64,000 nt of DNA from Mycobacterium spongiae (GTDB lineage Bacteria; Actinomycetota; Actinomycetes; Mycobacteriales; Mycobacteriaceae): NCBI RefSeq assembly GCF_018278905.1, contig NZ_CP046600.1, forward strand, positions 992,001 through 1,056,000, in the 5' to 3' direction. Made by a program: the position numbers and the translations under genes. Positions 47,870 to 64,000 of the stretch are shown here, piece after piece. Below the pieces are notes generated by a model. It did not search any database. It was not told where the DNA came from and worked only from the letters and a program-made list of their open reading frames with translations. Numbering within the stretch: position 1 is the stretch's first letter; each line of letters begins with the position of its first letter.

Positions 47870-48010
47870 GCCGGGGATTGGGCTGTTGGGGTCCGTCCGA
47901 TCGGGCAAACGGGGTGTCGGCGAGCCAGTCAACGGCGCTTGTTGGCGCAGCGGCCCCAATAGTTGATGCGACCGCCGCGGTGTTGGCGTATCATGGTGGA
48001 TAACACCGAA

Positions 48011-48023
48011 ATAACAATGTTAT
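48011..48023 (+). promoter_or_regulatory. ATAACA-A-TGTTAT inverted repeat before the oxygenase gene
   Basis: A 6-bp inverted repeat with one-base spacer, directly before the TAGGAG ribosome-binding site of the oxygenase gene. A further ATAACA half-site starts 11 bases upstream, at 48000. It could be a regulator operator; no known mycobacterial motif matches exactly. Confidence 0.45.
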
Positions 48024-48036
48024 AGGAGCTCCAGGC

Positions 48037-49575
48037 ATGACGTCACCACAGACCGCCGAAACCCGGAATCCGTATCTGGAGGGCTTCCTGGCGCCGGTCG
48101 GCGCCGAGGTCACCGCCGCAGATCTACCGGTCACCGGGCACGTGCCCGAACACCTCGACGGACGCTATCTGCGCAACGGGCCTAATCCGGTCGCAGAGGT
48201 GGACCCGGCCACCTATCACTGGTTCGCCGGTGAGGGCATGGTGCATGGGGTGGCGCTGCGCGACGGGAAGGCCCGTTGGTACCGCAATCGATGGGTGCGC
48301 AGCCCGGGTGTGTGTGCCGCCCTCGGCGAGCCCGCGCCCGCTCCGCGCAGCCCGCGCGCCGGAGTGATCGACGGCGGACCCAATACCAATGTGCTGACTC
48401 ATGCCGGGCGCACGCTGGCACTCGTGGAAGCCGGTGTCGTCAACTACGAGCTCACCGATGAGCTCGACACCGTCGGGCCGTGTGACTTCGACGGCACGTT
48501 GTCCGGTGGCTATACCGCCCATCCGCTGCGTGATCCCCGAAGCGGCGAACTGCACGCGGTGTCCTACTCGTTCGCCCGCGGGAGGACCGTGCAGTACTCG
48601 GTGATCGGCACCGATGGACGTGCCCGCCGTACGGTCGGTATCGCGGTGACGGGATCGCCGATGATGCACAGCTTTTCGCTGACCGACAAATATGTGGTGC
48701 TCTACGACCTACCGGTGACATTCCAGCCGGCGCCGGCGTTGCCGACGGCCGTGCCGCGCTGGTTGCAACAACCGGCCCGATTGGTAATCCAATCGGTTAT
48801 CGGCCGCGTCAAGATCCCCAGCCCGATCGCGTCGATGCTCAGCCGAGGCGCGCAAGGCTCGGGGGGCTTCCCGTACTCCTGGAACCCTAACTACCCAGCA
48901 CGCATCGGCGTGCTGCCGCGCGACGGCGGCAACGAAGACGTGCGGTGGTTCGAGATCGAACCCTGCTACCTCTACCACCCGCTCAACGCCTACTCGGAAA
49001 TCCGCGGTGGCTCCGAGGTTCTGGTACTCGACGTCGTGCGGTACGCGCGGATGTTCGAACGGGACCGACACGGTCCCGGTGGCGACAGCCGGCCCCTGTT
49101 GGTTCGCTGGACCATCAATCTGGCGACGGGTGCGCTGACCACCGAATCGCTCGACGATCGACCCCAGGAGTTTCCCCGGATCAACGAAGCCTTGGTGGGT
49201 GGCCGGCACCGCTATGGCTACACGGTCGGCATCGAGGGCGGGTTTGTCGTCGGCGACGGATCGGGGTCGACCGAGATGTCGACTGCGTTGTACAAGCACG
49301 ACTACACGAGCGGGTCGACTACGGTCGCTTCGCTCGATCCCGCGTTGCTGATCGGTGAGATGTGCTTTGTGCCGAACCCCCCGTCCGGCTCCGGGGCGAA
49401 CGGGAAAGCCCGCGATGAAGATGACGGCATCCTCATGGGCTACGCCTATCACCGCGGCCACGACGAGGGGCAACTTCTCCTGCTGGATGCTCAGACGCTG
49501 GAGTCGATGGCCACCGTGCACCTGCCACAACGGATACCGATGGGCTTTCACGGCAATTGGGCTCCGAGAGCCTGA
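48037..49575 (+). CDS. Carotenoid cleavage oxygenase
   Basis: A 512-residue protein of the RPE65/CCD family, orthologous to Rv0654. The four iron-ligand histidines are recognisable in GYTAHPLRD, MMHSFSLTDKYVV, YLYHPLNAYSE and GFHGNWAPR. The N-terminus GRYLRNGPNPVAE is also typical. The M. tuberculosis enzyme cleaves a broad range of carotenoids and apocarotenoids; here the enzyme sits beside genes that make its substrate. The 167 bases after the mmpL stop could carry its own promoter. Confidence 0.95.
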   Translation: MTSPQTAETRNPYLEGFLAPVGAEVTAADLPVTGHVPEHLDGRYLRNGPNPVAEVDPATYHWFAGEGMVHGVALRDGKARWYRNRWVRSPGVCAALGEPAPAPRSPRAGVIDGGPNTNVLTHAGRTLALVEAGVVNYELTDELDTVGPCDFDGTLSGGYTAHPLRDPRSGELHAVSYSFARGRTVQYSVIGTDGRARRTVGIAVTGSPMMHSFSLTDKYVVLYDLPVTFQPAPALPTAVPRWLQQPARLVIQSVIGRVKIPSPIASMLSRGAQGSGGFPYSWNPNYPARIGVLPRDGGNEDVRWFEIEPCYLYHPLNAYSEIRGGSEVLVLDVVRYARMFERDRHGPGGDSRPLLVRWTINLATGALTTESLDDRPQEFPRINEALVGGRHRYGYTVGIEGGFVVGDGSGSTEMSTALYKHDYTSGSTTVASLDPALLIGEMCFVPNPPSGSGANGKARDEDDGILMGYAYHRGHDEGQLLLLDAQTLESMATVHLPQRIPMGFHGNWAPRA

Positions 49576-49762
49576 TCCGGGAGCGTCCCTGCCATTTCTG
49601 AACCCGGCCCGCGGCGCGTCCGCACCCGCTGGCTCGGGAATCTCAGTGGGCAATATCCGCCAGTGGCGCCACATCAGTGATGTCTTTCCCCATGCGTGCG
49701 CTACAGTGACACATGCCACACAAACGGGCAGGTGGGGCTATGCATCGACGGAAGGATTCCCC

Positions 49763-50755
49763 ATGGGCGTCGCTATCGAGGTGAATAACCTGACGAAGTC
49801 CTTTGGATCCTCGAGGATCTGGGAAGACGTCACGCTGGAGATCCCCCAAGGGGAGGTCAGCGTGTTGCTGGGACCGTCGGGTACCGGCAAATCAGTGTTC
49901 CTGAAGTCCCTCATCGGTCTGCTGCGGCCCGAACGCGGTTCGATCCTCATCGACGGCACCGACATCATCGAATGCTCGGCAAAAGAGCTCTATGAAATTA
50001 GGACGCTCTTCGGCGTGCTGTTCCAGGACGGTGCGCTGTTCGGGTCGATGAACCTCTACGACAACACCGCCTTCCCGCTCCGCGAGCACACCAAGAAGAA
50101 GGAAAGCCAAATCCGGGACATCGTCATGGAGAAGCTGGCCATGGTCGGCCTCACCGGGGACGAAAAGAAGTTCCCCGGCGAAATCTCCGGCGGTATGCGT
50201 AAGCGTGCCGGACTCGCCCGCGCCCTGGTTCTGGACCCACAAATCATTCTGTGTGACGAGCCGGACTCGGGCCTGGACCCGGTCCGCACCGCCTACCTGA
50301 GCCAGCTGATCATGGACATCAACGCCCAGATCGACGCGACCATCCTCATCGTGACCCACAACATCAACATCGCCCGCACGGTGCCGGACAACATGGGCAT
50401 GCTGTTCCGCAAGCACCTCGTCATGTTCGGCCCGCGCGAGGTGCTGTTGACCAGCGACGAGCCAGTGGTGCGCCAGTTCCTCAATGGCCGCCGTATCGGG
50501 CCTATCGGCATGTCCGAGGAAAAGGACGAGGCCACGATGGCCGAAGAGCAAGCCCTGCTCGATGCGGGTCACCACGCCGGCGGTACCGAGGAAATCGAGG
50601 GTGTCCCGCCGCAGATTGCCGCGACGCCGGGAATGCCGGAGCGCAAGGCGGTGGCTCGGCGCCAGGCCCGCGTGCGCCAGATGCTGCACACCCTGCCCAA
50701 GGATGCCCAGGCGGCGATCCTCGAGGACCTCGAGGGTACGCACAACCTGGCGTAG
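49763..50755 (+). CDS. mkl: ABC transporter ATPase Mkl (MceG)
   Basis: A 330-residue ABC ATPase. Walker A GPSGTGKSVF, Q-loop VLFQDGALFG, signature ISGGMRKRAGLA, Walker B IILCDEPDSGLDP and switch His VTHNINIA are complete; the C-terminal 90 residues are an extension typical of MceG. It energises Mce lipid importers, whose permeases lie elsewhere. The ATG at 49763 has a GGAAGG site; a GTG at 49706 would add 19 residues similar to the annotated N-terminus of the H37Rv protein, so the start is not certain. Confidence 0.93.
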   Translation: MGVAIEVNNLTKSFGSSRIWEDVTLEIPQGEVSVLLGPSGTGKSVFLKSLIGLLRPERGSILIDGTDIIECSAKELYEIRTLFGVLFQDGALFGSMNLYDNTAFPLREHTKKKESQIRDIVMEKLAMVGLTGDEKKFPGEISGGMRKRAGLARALVLDPQIILCDEPDSGLDPVRTAYLSQLIMDINAQIDATILIVTHNINIARTVPDNMGMLFRKHLVMFGPREVLLTSDEPVVRQFLNGRRIGPIGMSEEKDEATMAEEQALLDAGHHAGGTEEIEGVPPQIAATPGMPERKAVARRQARVRQMLHTLPKDAQAAILEDLEGTHNLA

Positions 50756-54817
<4,062 letters not shown>

Positions 54818-54863
54818 GGCTTTGCTAGTGCAATGAGGAAGCCACAGTCCGCCTAGTTACTAA

Positions 54864-58838
<3,975 letters not shown>

Positions 58839-58845
58839 GCCTACC

Positions 58846-58863
58846 CGCTCGCTACCGCGAGCG
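58846..58863. terminator. Hairpin between convergent rpoC and ceramidase
   Basis: CGCTCGC-TACC-GCGAGCG (58846-58863), a perfect 7-bp stem in the 32-base gap between the two stops. It is a plausible bidirectional terminator without a T-run. Confidence 0.55.
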
Positions 58864-58870
58864 CTCCGGG

Positions 58871-60784
58871 TCAGCCCACCGTGAATTCGCGGGTCGATGC
58901 AGAGAACGGCCGAAGCGTACCGTCGCGGTCCTTCGCGGCGCCGTGGTGCACGATGCGGTACTGGCCGGGCGTGGCGTCGCCGGGAATATCCCACCGGATG
59001 CTGACGCGGGACTCCGCCGGACCGTGTCGTCGCCAGCAGAAGCTGGTTGCCCAATCGCCGTCATCGGCAACCCGACCCCAGTCGTCACCGTCCAGCCGGA
59101 CGACTTCGAGGTAGGTGCCGCCGCGACGCAGGTCGTTATTCGGAAGTGCGCTGACGAACACGGCTTCTACCGCCTCGCCCGGTCGGTATGCCGCCGCCGG
59201 CTCTGAGACGACCGTTCCGAACGAACCGGCATCGGCCGGCGCGCTGCGTGCCCAGCTCAGTGGCCGGGTCGGCCCCGGGCGGCAGCCGTCCGGCATGGGA
59301 CGGCCGTCACGCATGGCCTCGGCAAGTTGGGCCACCGTCTGCATCAGGGCGGGCAGTTCCCAGCGGCCAAACAACGTGCTGCCGCCTTCGTAGCGCTGCT
59401 CAAGATACTCTTCGGGCGTCGTGATGTAGTGGATGTAGGCGTTGCTGTAGCCCACGCAGAGCACGTCGGCCAAGTCGGCGCCGACAATGGAGGCGACCGT
59501 TCGGCGCAGCCGAAGCCCGGAGACGATCGTCGGCTCGCCGGGGATGCCAATCAGATAGAGGCGCCCGATCCGCACGAGCTGGACTGGAACGATTTCCTGG
59601 ATGAACGGATGTATGCGGTTGGGCAGCCGCGCTGGTAGCACAATGCCTTTCGGCGTTTGCGCCGCTCCGGCTGACTTGGCTAGCCGGTAGATGGCGCGGG
59701 ATACTCTGTCCCAGAATGGGTTTCGTCCTTGGTGAAAACCGAGGAGCCCCTTGCCCTCGTCGGTGCCTGCCATCGCTGCGGCACCCACGATCGGCCGGCC
59801 GGTATGGTGCTCTTGACCATCGGGCGTGTACTCGCTGCGGACGCGGACCGCACCGAGATCGACATACGTGAACCGGGCATCGATTCCGGTGCCGATGGGC
59901 GTGGCGCCGCTCAGCTGTGTGAAAGCGTCCTCGAACTGGCGCATTCCGGTGCGGCGGGTGTTCTCCAGTTCGCGGGCCGGTGCCGACCCGGCAGGAAGGG
60001 GCCCATCGACGTTCGGGCTCATGTCGCCGGGGTTGGTCTGTGCGAAGGCGGCGATGAAGTCGGGCTGACCGGCAAGGTAGTCGGCGCCGTCGACGGTGCG
60101 TTCCCAGTGGTAAGCCGCAAAGCCCTTGTTATCTCCGGAGATCAAGTGGTTGCGGTTGGTCATACTGGTGCCGTGGGTGGCGAAGAAATGGATTGCGCCC
60201 ACCGTGCGCTCACCCCGATTGATCCGGACGAGGGTGCTGTGGGGGTCGATGCTCTTCGGGAAGAACGCCTTGTCAGCCGATGGGTTTCGCTCGAAGGCTG
60301 AGGGAGACCGGTTGATGCTTGCGCTGTGCAACTCCCCGTGCGACAGTGCCACCTCGGCCGGCGCCACATCGCTATGTGCGTGTTCCACCGATTCCACGAT
60401 TCCGTCCACAATCGCCGCGAATGTTGCTGGCCGGAAACCGTTCGTTGTCAGGTTATAGAGCAGGTGTCCGCAGTAGCCACCGGGACCGGCGTGCGTGTGC
60501 GTCGTGGTGATCATCGTGTTGCGCTCCGAGTAGGTGTCGCCGTACGAATCCGCCAGCCGGCGCAGCACTTCCTCGTTCACGTTTTGCATGGGCAACGGCA
60601 GTTCCACCACAACGAGCAACAACCGTGCGTTGTCGTCGTGGGAATCATCCTGGAAAACAAATGCCCGTGACCTCAGCCGAAGGTGAATACCTGCGGTGCG
60701 CTGCTCGGCTTTGCCGTAGCCGAGCATGCCGCAGTCGGCCGCCTCTCCGGTGATGTCGGCGATGCCGCGCCCCACACTAAGCAT
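58871..60784 (-). CDS. Neutral ceramidase
   Basis: A 637-residue protein, the same length as Rv0669c. It begins SVGRGIADITGEAADCGMLGYGK and carries the zinc/nucleophile region of the family: TTTHTHAGPGGY (zinc His pair), ATHGTSM (His), and NPGDMSPN containing the motif with the catalytic Ser. It hydrolyses the N-acyl bond of ceramides, at neutral pH; related enzymes are secreted, but no signal peptide is seen here. It is convergent with rpoC. Confidence 0.94.
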   Translation of the reverse strand: MLSVGRGIADITGEAADCGMLGYGKAEQRTAGIHLRLRSRAFVFQDDSHDDNARLLLVVVELPLPMQNVNEEVLRRLADSYGDTYSERNTMITTTHTHAGPGGYCGHLLYNLTTNGFRPATFAAIVDGIVESVEHAHSDVAPAEVALSHGELHSASINRSPSAFERNPSADKAFFPKSIDPHSTLVRINRGERTVGAIHFFATHGTSMTNRNHLISGDNKGFAAYHWERTVDGADYLAGQPDFIAAFAQTNPGDMSPNVDGPLPAGSAPARELENTRRTGMRQFEDAFTQLSGATPIGTGIDARFTYVDLGAVRVRSEYTPDGQEHHTGRPIVGAAAMAGTDEGKGLLGFHQGRNPFWDRVSRAIYRLAKSAGAAQTPKGIVLPARLPNRIHPFIQEIVPVQLVRIGRLYLIGIPGEPTIVSGLRLRRTVASIVGADLADVLCVGYSNAYIHYITTPEEYLEQRYEGGSTLFGRWELPALMQTVAQLAEAMRDGRPMPDGCRPGPTRPLSWARSAPADAGSFGTVVSEPAAAYRPGEAVEAVFVSALPNNDLRRGGTYLEVVRLDGDDWGRVADDGDWATSFCWRRHGPAESRVSIRWDIPGDATPGQYRIVHHGAAKDRDGTLRPFSASTREFTVG

Positions 60785-60938
60785 CGCCTAGTCCTCCGCA
60801 ACCGCAGCACGGTCACCGGCGCCACACGACTCGCTGCCCGCGGAAACGTATCCCACGGGGAAATACCTTATTCGTCGGGTCCACGAACGCGTTCGTCGCG
60901 TCGGTTAGCCGTGTCGGCGGTGACGAGCGTCGTGCATC

Positions 60939-62471
60939 TCACTCGGTGGTGCTCGCGGACGACGTTTGGTACCGAGGTGGGATCCGGTAGCCCCCGAGGA
61001 CGTCGGTGAGCAGGGCGGCGAACTCCACCGTGGTCCGGTCATCGCCAGGGCTTCCCATGACCTGGATGCCGATGGGCAGTCCGGCTGAGTTGACGGTGAT
61101 CGGCATCGTCGTCGCCGGCGCACCGGCGATGTTGGCCAACGCGTTCCACTTGAGTTGGTCCCAGTAGGAGCGCGAGGTGCCGTTCACGCCGATGCGGCGG
61201 CCGAGGCGGTCGTGGTCCTTGTTGTGGTGCACCGGCGCGGCAGTGGGGGTGACCGGCAGCAGCAGCACATCGAAGTCGGCGAAGAACCGGGGCCAGCGAT
61301 GGCGGATTTCGTGGCGTGCCGCATCGGCAAACAGCCACGCACGGTGGCTCTGCGATGTCGCGCGGATGATGCCGGCGGCTTCGCCTCGAGGATGGCGAAT
61401 CGAGCGCAGCGCGATGGCGGCGCCAGAGAGTGGGCTGATCGTCGAACGGTCGATCGAGAAAGCCGCGGCCGCCAAGCTCGTGAAAACGTGATGCGATGCC
61501 CTCAGGTCCACCGGGACGCTGGCGGGATGCGCAGCGACCCGGGCACCGGCGTCACGCAGTGCCGCGGCGACGTCGTCGATCGCGCTGTGCACGTCGTTAT
61601 CGACAGGGCAGTCTGGATCGTCCACCCAGACGGCTACCCGGAAGTCCCCCAGCGCCGTCGCCCGCGGCGGGGCCAGGGTGTAGGAAAAACCCCCGCCGGG
61701 GTCGATCGGCCCGACGGTGGCCTCGATTGCCGGGATGATGTCGCGGGCACCGCGCACCACAACGCCGGCGCACGCCATATCGGGCTCTCCCCAGCGCCCC
61801 GGGTTTCCCGGCCCATTGGGAATGTGGCCGACCAGCGGAACAGATCGCCATGTCACCTTGTGTCCGTAGAGGCCGCAGAAGTGGGCTGGGATCCGCGTAG
61901 AACCGCCGATCTCTGAGCCGTAGTCGAAACTCGTCATCCCGGCGGCGGTGGCTGCGGCGCCGCCGCCGGCGGAGCCGCCGGACGTGCGTGAAAGGTCCCA
62001 CGGATTGTTGGTGCGTCCAAAGACCGGGTTGCTGGTCTGCACGTCCTGATTACCGGTCGGCATGTTCGTCTTTCCGAGAATGATCGCCCCGGCGTTGCGT
62101 AATCGGGCAACGGCCACAGCGTCCTCGGTGGGTAAGTTGCCGGCGAGGTCGGGGCGCCCGCAGACCGTCCGCATGCCGGCTGTTTCGTAGCTGTCCTTGA
62201 CGGTGATCGGCAGGCCATGCAGGCGACCGAGGGGTTGGCTGCGTGCGCGGGCCGTGTCGGCGTTCTTGGCATCACGTCGCGCCGTCTCGGCGTCGAGCGT
62301 GACGATCGCATTGAGCGATGGGTTGTGGGTATCGATACGGGAAAGATAGAGCTCGACCAGTTCGGTGCTGGAGACCTCCTTTGCGGCCAACGCGGCGAGT
62401 TGTTCGGTGGCTGGAAGAAAAGCGAGATCACTTGGGGTCAACGAGGACACGATCTTGCACCTCACCGTCAT
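60939..62471 (-). CDS. Amidase signature family protein
   Basis: A 510-residue amidase. The Ser-cisSer-Lys triad is complete: Lys in HGLPITVKDSYETAG, cis-Ser in SRTSGGSAGGGAAATAAG and nucleophile Ser in GSEIGGSTRIPAHFCG. It would hydrolyse an amide or ester of unknown identity (the family includes amidases, FAAH-like hydrolases and others). It follows the HxlR-type gene in the same direction across 94 AT-rich bases. In H37Rv this gene is absent between Rv0669c and Rv0670, so the pair is an insertion or a lineage-specific loss. Confidence 0.92.
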   Translation of the reverse strand: MTVRCKIVSSLTPSDLAFLPATEQLAALAAKEVSSTELVELYLSRIDTHNPSLNAIVTLDAETARRDAKNADTARARSQPLGRLHGLPITVKDSYETAGMRTVCGRPDLAGNLPTEDAVAVARLRNAGAIILGKTNMPTGNQDVQTSNPVFGRTNNPWDLSRTSGGSAGGGAAATAAGMTSFDYGSEIGGSTRIPAHFCGLYGHKVTWRSVPLVGHIPNGPGNPGRWGEPDMACAGVVVRGARDIIPAIEATVGPIDPGGGFSYTLAPPRATALGDFRVAVWVDDPDCPVDNDVHSAIDDVAAALRDAGARVAAHPASVPVDLRASHHVFTSLAAAAFSIDRSTISPLSGAAIALRSIRHPRGEAAGIIRATSQSHRAWLFADAARHEIRHRWPRFFADFDVLLLPVTPTAAPVHHNKDHDRLGRRIGVNGTSRSYWDQLKWNALANIAGAPATTMPITVNSAGLPIGIQVMGSPGDDRTTVEFAALLTDVLGGYRIPPRYQTSSASTTE

Positions 62472-62511
62472 CCATAGCGGAACACCTGATTTAGATATAT
62501 TTATCGTAAGT

Positions 62512-62537
62512 CGACACTATATGATTTACAAGTGTCG
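62512..62537 (-). promoter_or_regulatory. Inverted repeat in AT-rich gap upstream of the amidase
   Basis: Arms CGACACT (62512-62518) and AGTGTCG (62531-62537) flank 12 AT-rich bases containing promoter-like TATATGAT on the plus strand and TTGTAAATCATATAG on the minus strand. It lies 41-66 bases before the amidase start and is a candidate operator for the adjacent HxlR-type regulator. Confidence 0.5.
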
Positions 62538-62565
62538 TAGCCGGCCAACCGAACCCGGCGATCGG

Positions 62566-63234
62566 TCAGTGGCTCGAAGGCCGCCGAATCCGGAATGCGT
62601 GAAAGAACTTGGACAAGAGCTTGCGATTGCCGCCCACACGGAGCGCCCCGTTCTTGACGGCCTGGGTGGGCGACAGGCCGCCGAAAGCCAGCGCGATAAA
62701 CGTCGGCAAATCCGTGTCGATGACCAGGTCGGGGCCGACACCGGCGGTGCCGCATCGCAGATCCACTCCGCCGCTGTCTGCCTTGATCCACATGAGCTCG
62801 GTGCCGGCCCGCACCTCGACGATGGCATCGAGGGCAGCGGCCTCGGCTGGATCGGCCGTGGCCAGCATCGCCTGCATCAACCACGACGCGCGCGACTCGG
62901 CGTCATCGTCGATAGGGACATCGAGTTGGAAGCCCCACACACCGAGCTGGCCGAGAATCGGGCGCAATTTTGCGCCCAGATCCGTCAATTCGTACGCGCG
63001 CGTCGAAGCCGGTTGCGGCAGCACCACGGACCGAATCACTTTCGAGCTCTCCAAGGTCTTGAGGCGAGCCGCCAGCATGTTGGTTCCGATCCCTGGAAGC
63101 GCCTCAAGGAGATCTTTGTACCTGCGCGGTCCCATGCACAGCTCCCGAACCACGAGGATGGTCCACCGCTCACCCAGCACGTCGAGAGCTCGCGCCAAGC
63201 CGCAGTTCTGCCTGTAGGTCCGCTGACCGCTCAT
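62566..63234 (-). CDS. HxlR-type transcriptional regulator with C-terminal SCP2-like domain
   Basis: A 222-residue protein starting MSGQRTYRQNCGLARALDVLGERW (ATG at 63234; a TTG at 63261 adds nine residues). The N-terminal winged helix has the HxlR features C..ARALDVLGERWTILVVRELCMGPRRYKDLLEALPGIGTNMLAARLKTLES. The C-terminal half (about residues 130-222, ...GTELMWIKADSGGVDL...ALAFGGLSPTQAVKNGALRVGG) resembles an SCP2 sterol-carrier domain and probably senses a lipid-like ligand, by inference. It sits directly upstream of the amidase in the same direction and is divergent from nfo. Confidence 0.85.
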   Translation of the reverse strand: MSGQRTYRQNCGLARALDVLGERWTILVVRELCMGPRRYKDLLEALPGIGTNMLAARLKTLESSKVIRSVVLPQPASTRAYELTDLGAKLRPILGQLGVWGFQLDVPIDDDAESRASWLMQAMLATADPAEAAALDAIVEVRAGTELMWIKADSGGVDLRCGTAGVGPDLVIDTDLPTFIALAFGGLSPTQAVKNGALRVGGNRKLLSKFFHAFRIRRPSSH

Positions 63235-63367
63235 ACCAGAAATCGTAGTTCGCGCTGACAAATTCTATAGCGGATCGCCTGGCGGGTTCCGGTGCCCGGC
63301 CGCCGGGGCGCAGTTGGTGCCGTCGAACACCCAGTCGGGGCTGTTCGACCCGCTCTAGACTGGTCTG

Positions 63368-64000
63368 GTGCTCATTGGTTCCCATGTCAGCCCGCGTGAT
63401 CCGCTGGCCGCAGCGCAGGCAGAAGGCGCTGACGTCGTACAGATTTTCCTCGGCAACCCGCAGAGCTGGAAGGCGCCCAAGCCCCGCGAGGACGCCGCCG
63501 CCCTGCGAACTGCGGCGTTGCCGATTTACGTGCATGCGCCCTATCTGATCAACGTAGCGTCGGCGAACAATCGCGTGCGGATCCCGTCGCGCAAGATCTT
63601 GCAGGAGACCTGCGACGCGGCCGCAGATATCGGTGCCGCAGCGGTGATCGTGCACGGCGGGCATGTTGCCGATCACCAGGACCTTGACGAGGGTTTCCAG
63701 CGTTGGCGCAAGGCGCTCGACCGGTTGGAAACCGAGGTTCCGGTGTATATGGAGAACACGGCGGGCGGCGACCACGCGATGGCCCGCCGGTTCGACATCA
63801 TCGCCAGGCTCTGGGATGTCGTCGGCGATACCGGCATCGGCTTCTGCCTCGACACGTGTCACACCTGGGCGGCTGGTGAGGCGCTGGTCGATGCCGTGGA
63901 TCGCATCAAAGCCATCACGGGCCGCATCGACCTGGTGCATTGCAACGACTCCAAGGACGAGGCGGGTTCAGGCCGCGACCGCCACGCCAATCTGGGCAGC
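63368..64000 (+). CDS. nfo: Endonuclease IV (apurinic site nuclease), 5' part
   Basis: The frame is open from GTG 63368 to the window end (211 codons, no stop), matching the start of Rv0670 (252 residues). AP-endonuclease 2 motifs are seen: IGSHVSP at the N-terminus, [22 protein letters not shown] and [22 protein letters not shown] near the cut. These residues bind the three zinc ions. It incises DNA at abasic sites in base-excision repair. The start is 106 bases from the HxlR-type gene start, and the shared gap holds both promoters. Confidence 0.95.
   Translation, partial: MLIGSHVSPRDPLAAAQAEGADVVQIFLGNPQSWKAPKPREDAAALRTAALPIYVHAPYLINVASANNRVRIPSRKILQETCDAAADIGAAAVIVHGGHVADHQDLDEGFQRWRKALDRLETEVPVYMENTAGGDHAMARRFDIIARLWDVVGDTGIGFCLDTCHTWAAGEALVDAVDRIKAITGRIDLVHCNDSKDEAGSGRDRHANLGS

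Overview
The window is chromosomal DNA of a slow-growing, pigmented mycobacterium outside the M. tuberculosis complex, of the M. marinum / M. kansasii kind. This is inferred from high GC, a PE_PGRS gene, mycolic-acid genes (hadABC, three mmaA paralogues) and a gene order that follows, from memory, the H37Rv block Rv0629c-Rv0670. A carotenoid operon that H37Rv lacks is present. The species cannot be fixed from sequence reading alone.

Layout. 1-6.3 kb: a repetitive PE_PGRS area with the 3' part of one PGRS gene, a DUF222/HNH (13E12-type) gene with a LexA-box-like palindrome over its start codon, a PGRS tail remnant, and a complete PE_PGRS gene with a duplicated linker. 6.3-14.7 kb: overlapping recC-recB-recD operon (minus strand). 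15-19.6 kb: an accessory insert of ferredoxin, ferredoxin reductase and cytochrome P450 (minus), divergent from cyanase plus a patatin-like lipase (plus). 19.8-21.7 kb: echA3, a glyoxalase-II-like hydrolase and an orphan VapB-like antitoxin. 21.8-26.8 kb: the translation/FAS-II housekeeping block: tRNA-Thr, tRNA-Met, rpmG, hadABC, tRNA-Trp, secE, nusG, rplK, rplA. 26.8-32.8 kb (minus): mmaA4, mmaA3, mmaA1 (no mmaA2), a UbiB/ABC1 kinase-like gene, lipG and a DinB-like gene. 32.9-38.7 kb: GH38 alpha-mannosidase, a gene orthologous by position to 'fabD2', and a ROK sugar kinase. 38.8-40 kb: rplJ-rplL with a leader of two hairpins and a strong terminator. 40-49.6 kb: a TetR regulator, then crtE-crtI-crtB-crtYc-crtYd-mmpL and a carotenoid cleavage oxygenase. 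49.8-50.8 kb: mkl (mceG). 51.3-58.8 kb: rpoB-rpoC. 58.9-63.2 kb (minus): neutral ceramidase, an inserted amidase and an HxlR-type regulator. 63.4 kb to the end: nfo (endonuclease IV), cut by the window edge.

How the genes work together. The hadABC dehydratases feed mycolic-acid elongation, and the mmaA methyltransferases add oxygenated functions to the meromycolate chain. The crt genes read as a complete route from prenyl diphosphates to a cyclised carotenoid: CrtE (geranylgeranyl diphosphate), CrtB (phytoene), CrtI (desaturation), CrtYc/CrtYd (cyclisation). A co-directional MmpL protein follows, and a cleavage oxygenase could consume the product. H37Rv retains the TetR gene and the oxygenase side by side, so this window probably shows the ancestral context of those two genes. 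Ferredoxin, reductase and P450 form a self-contained monooxygenase electron-transfer chain.

The strongest candidates for a second look are the crt/MmpL/oxygenase locus with its 17-bp direct repeat, the P450 redox cassette with cyanase, the 13E12-type gene with its LexA-type box, and the PE_PGRS rearrangements. No CRISPR array, prophage or clearly novel defence system was seen.
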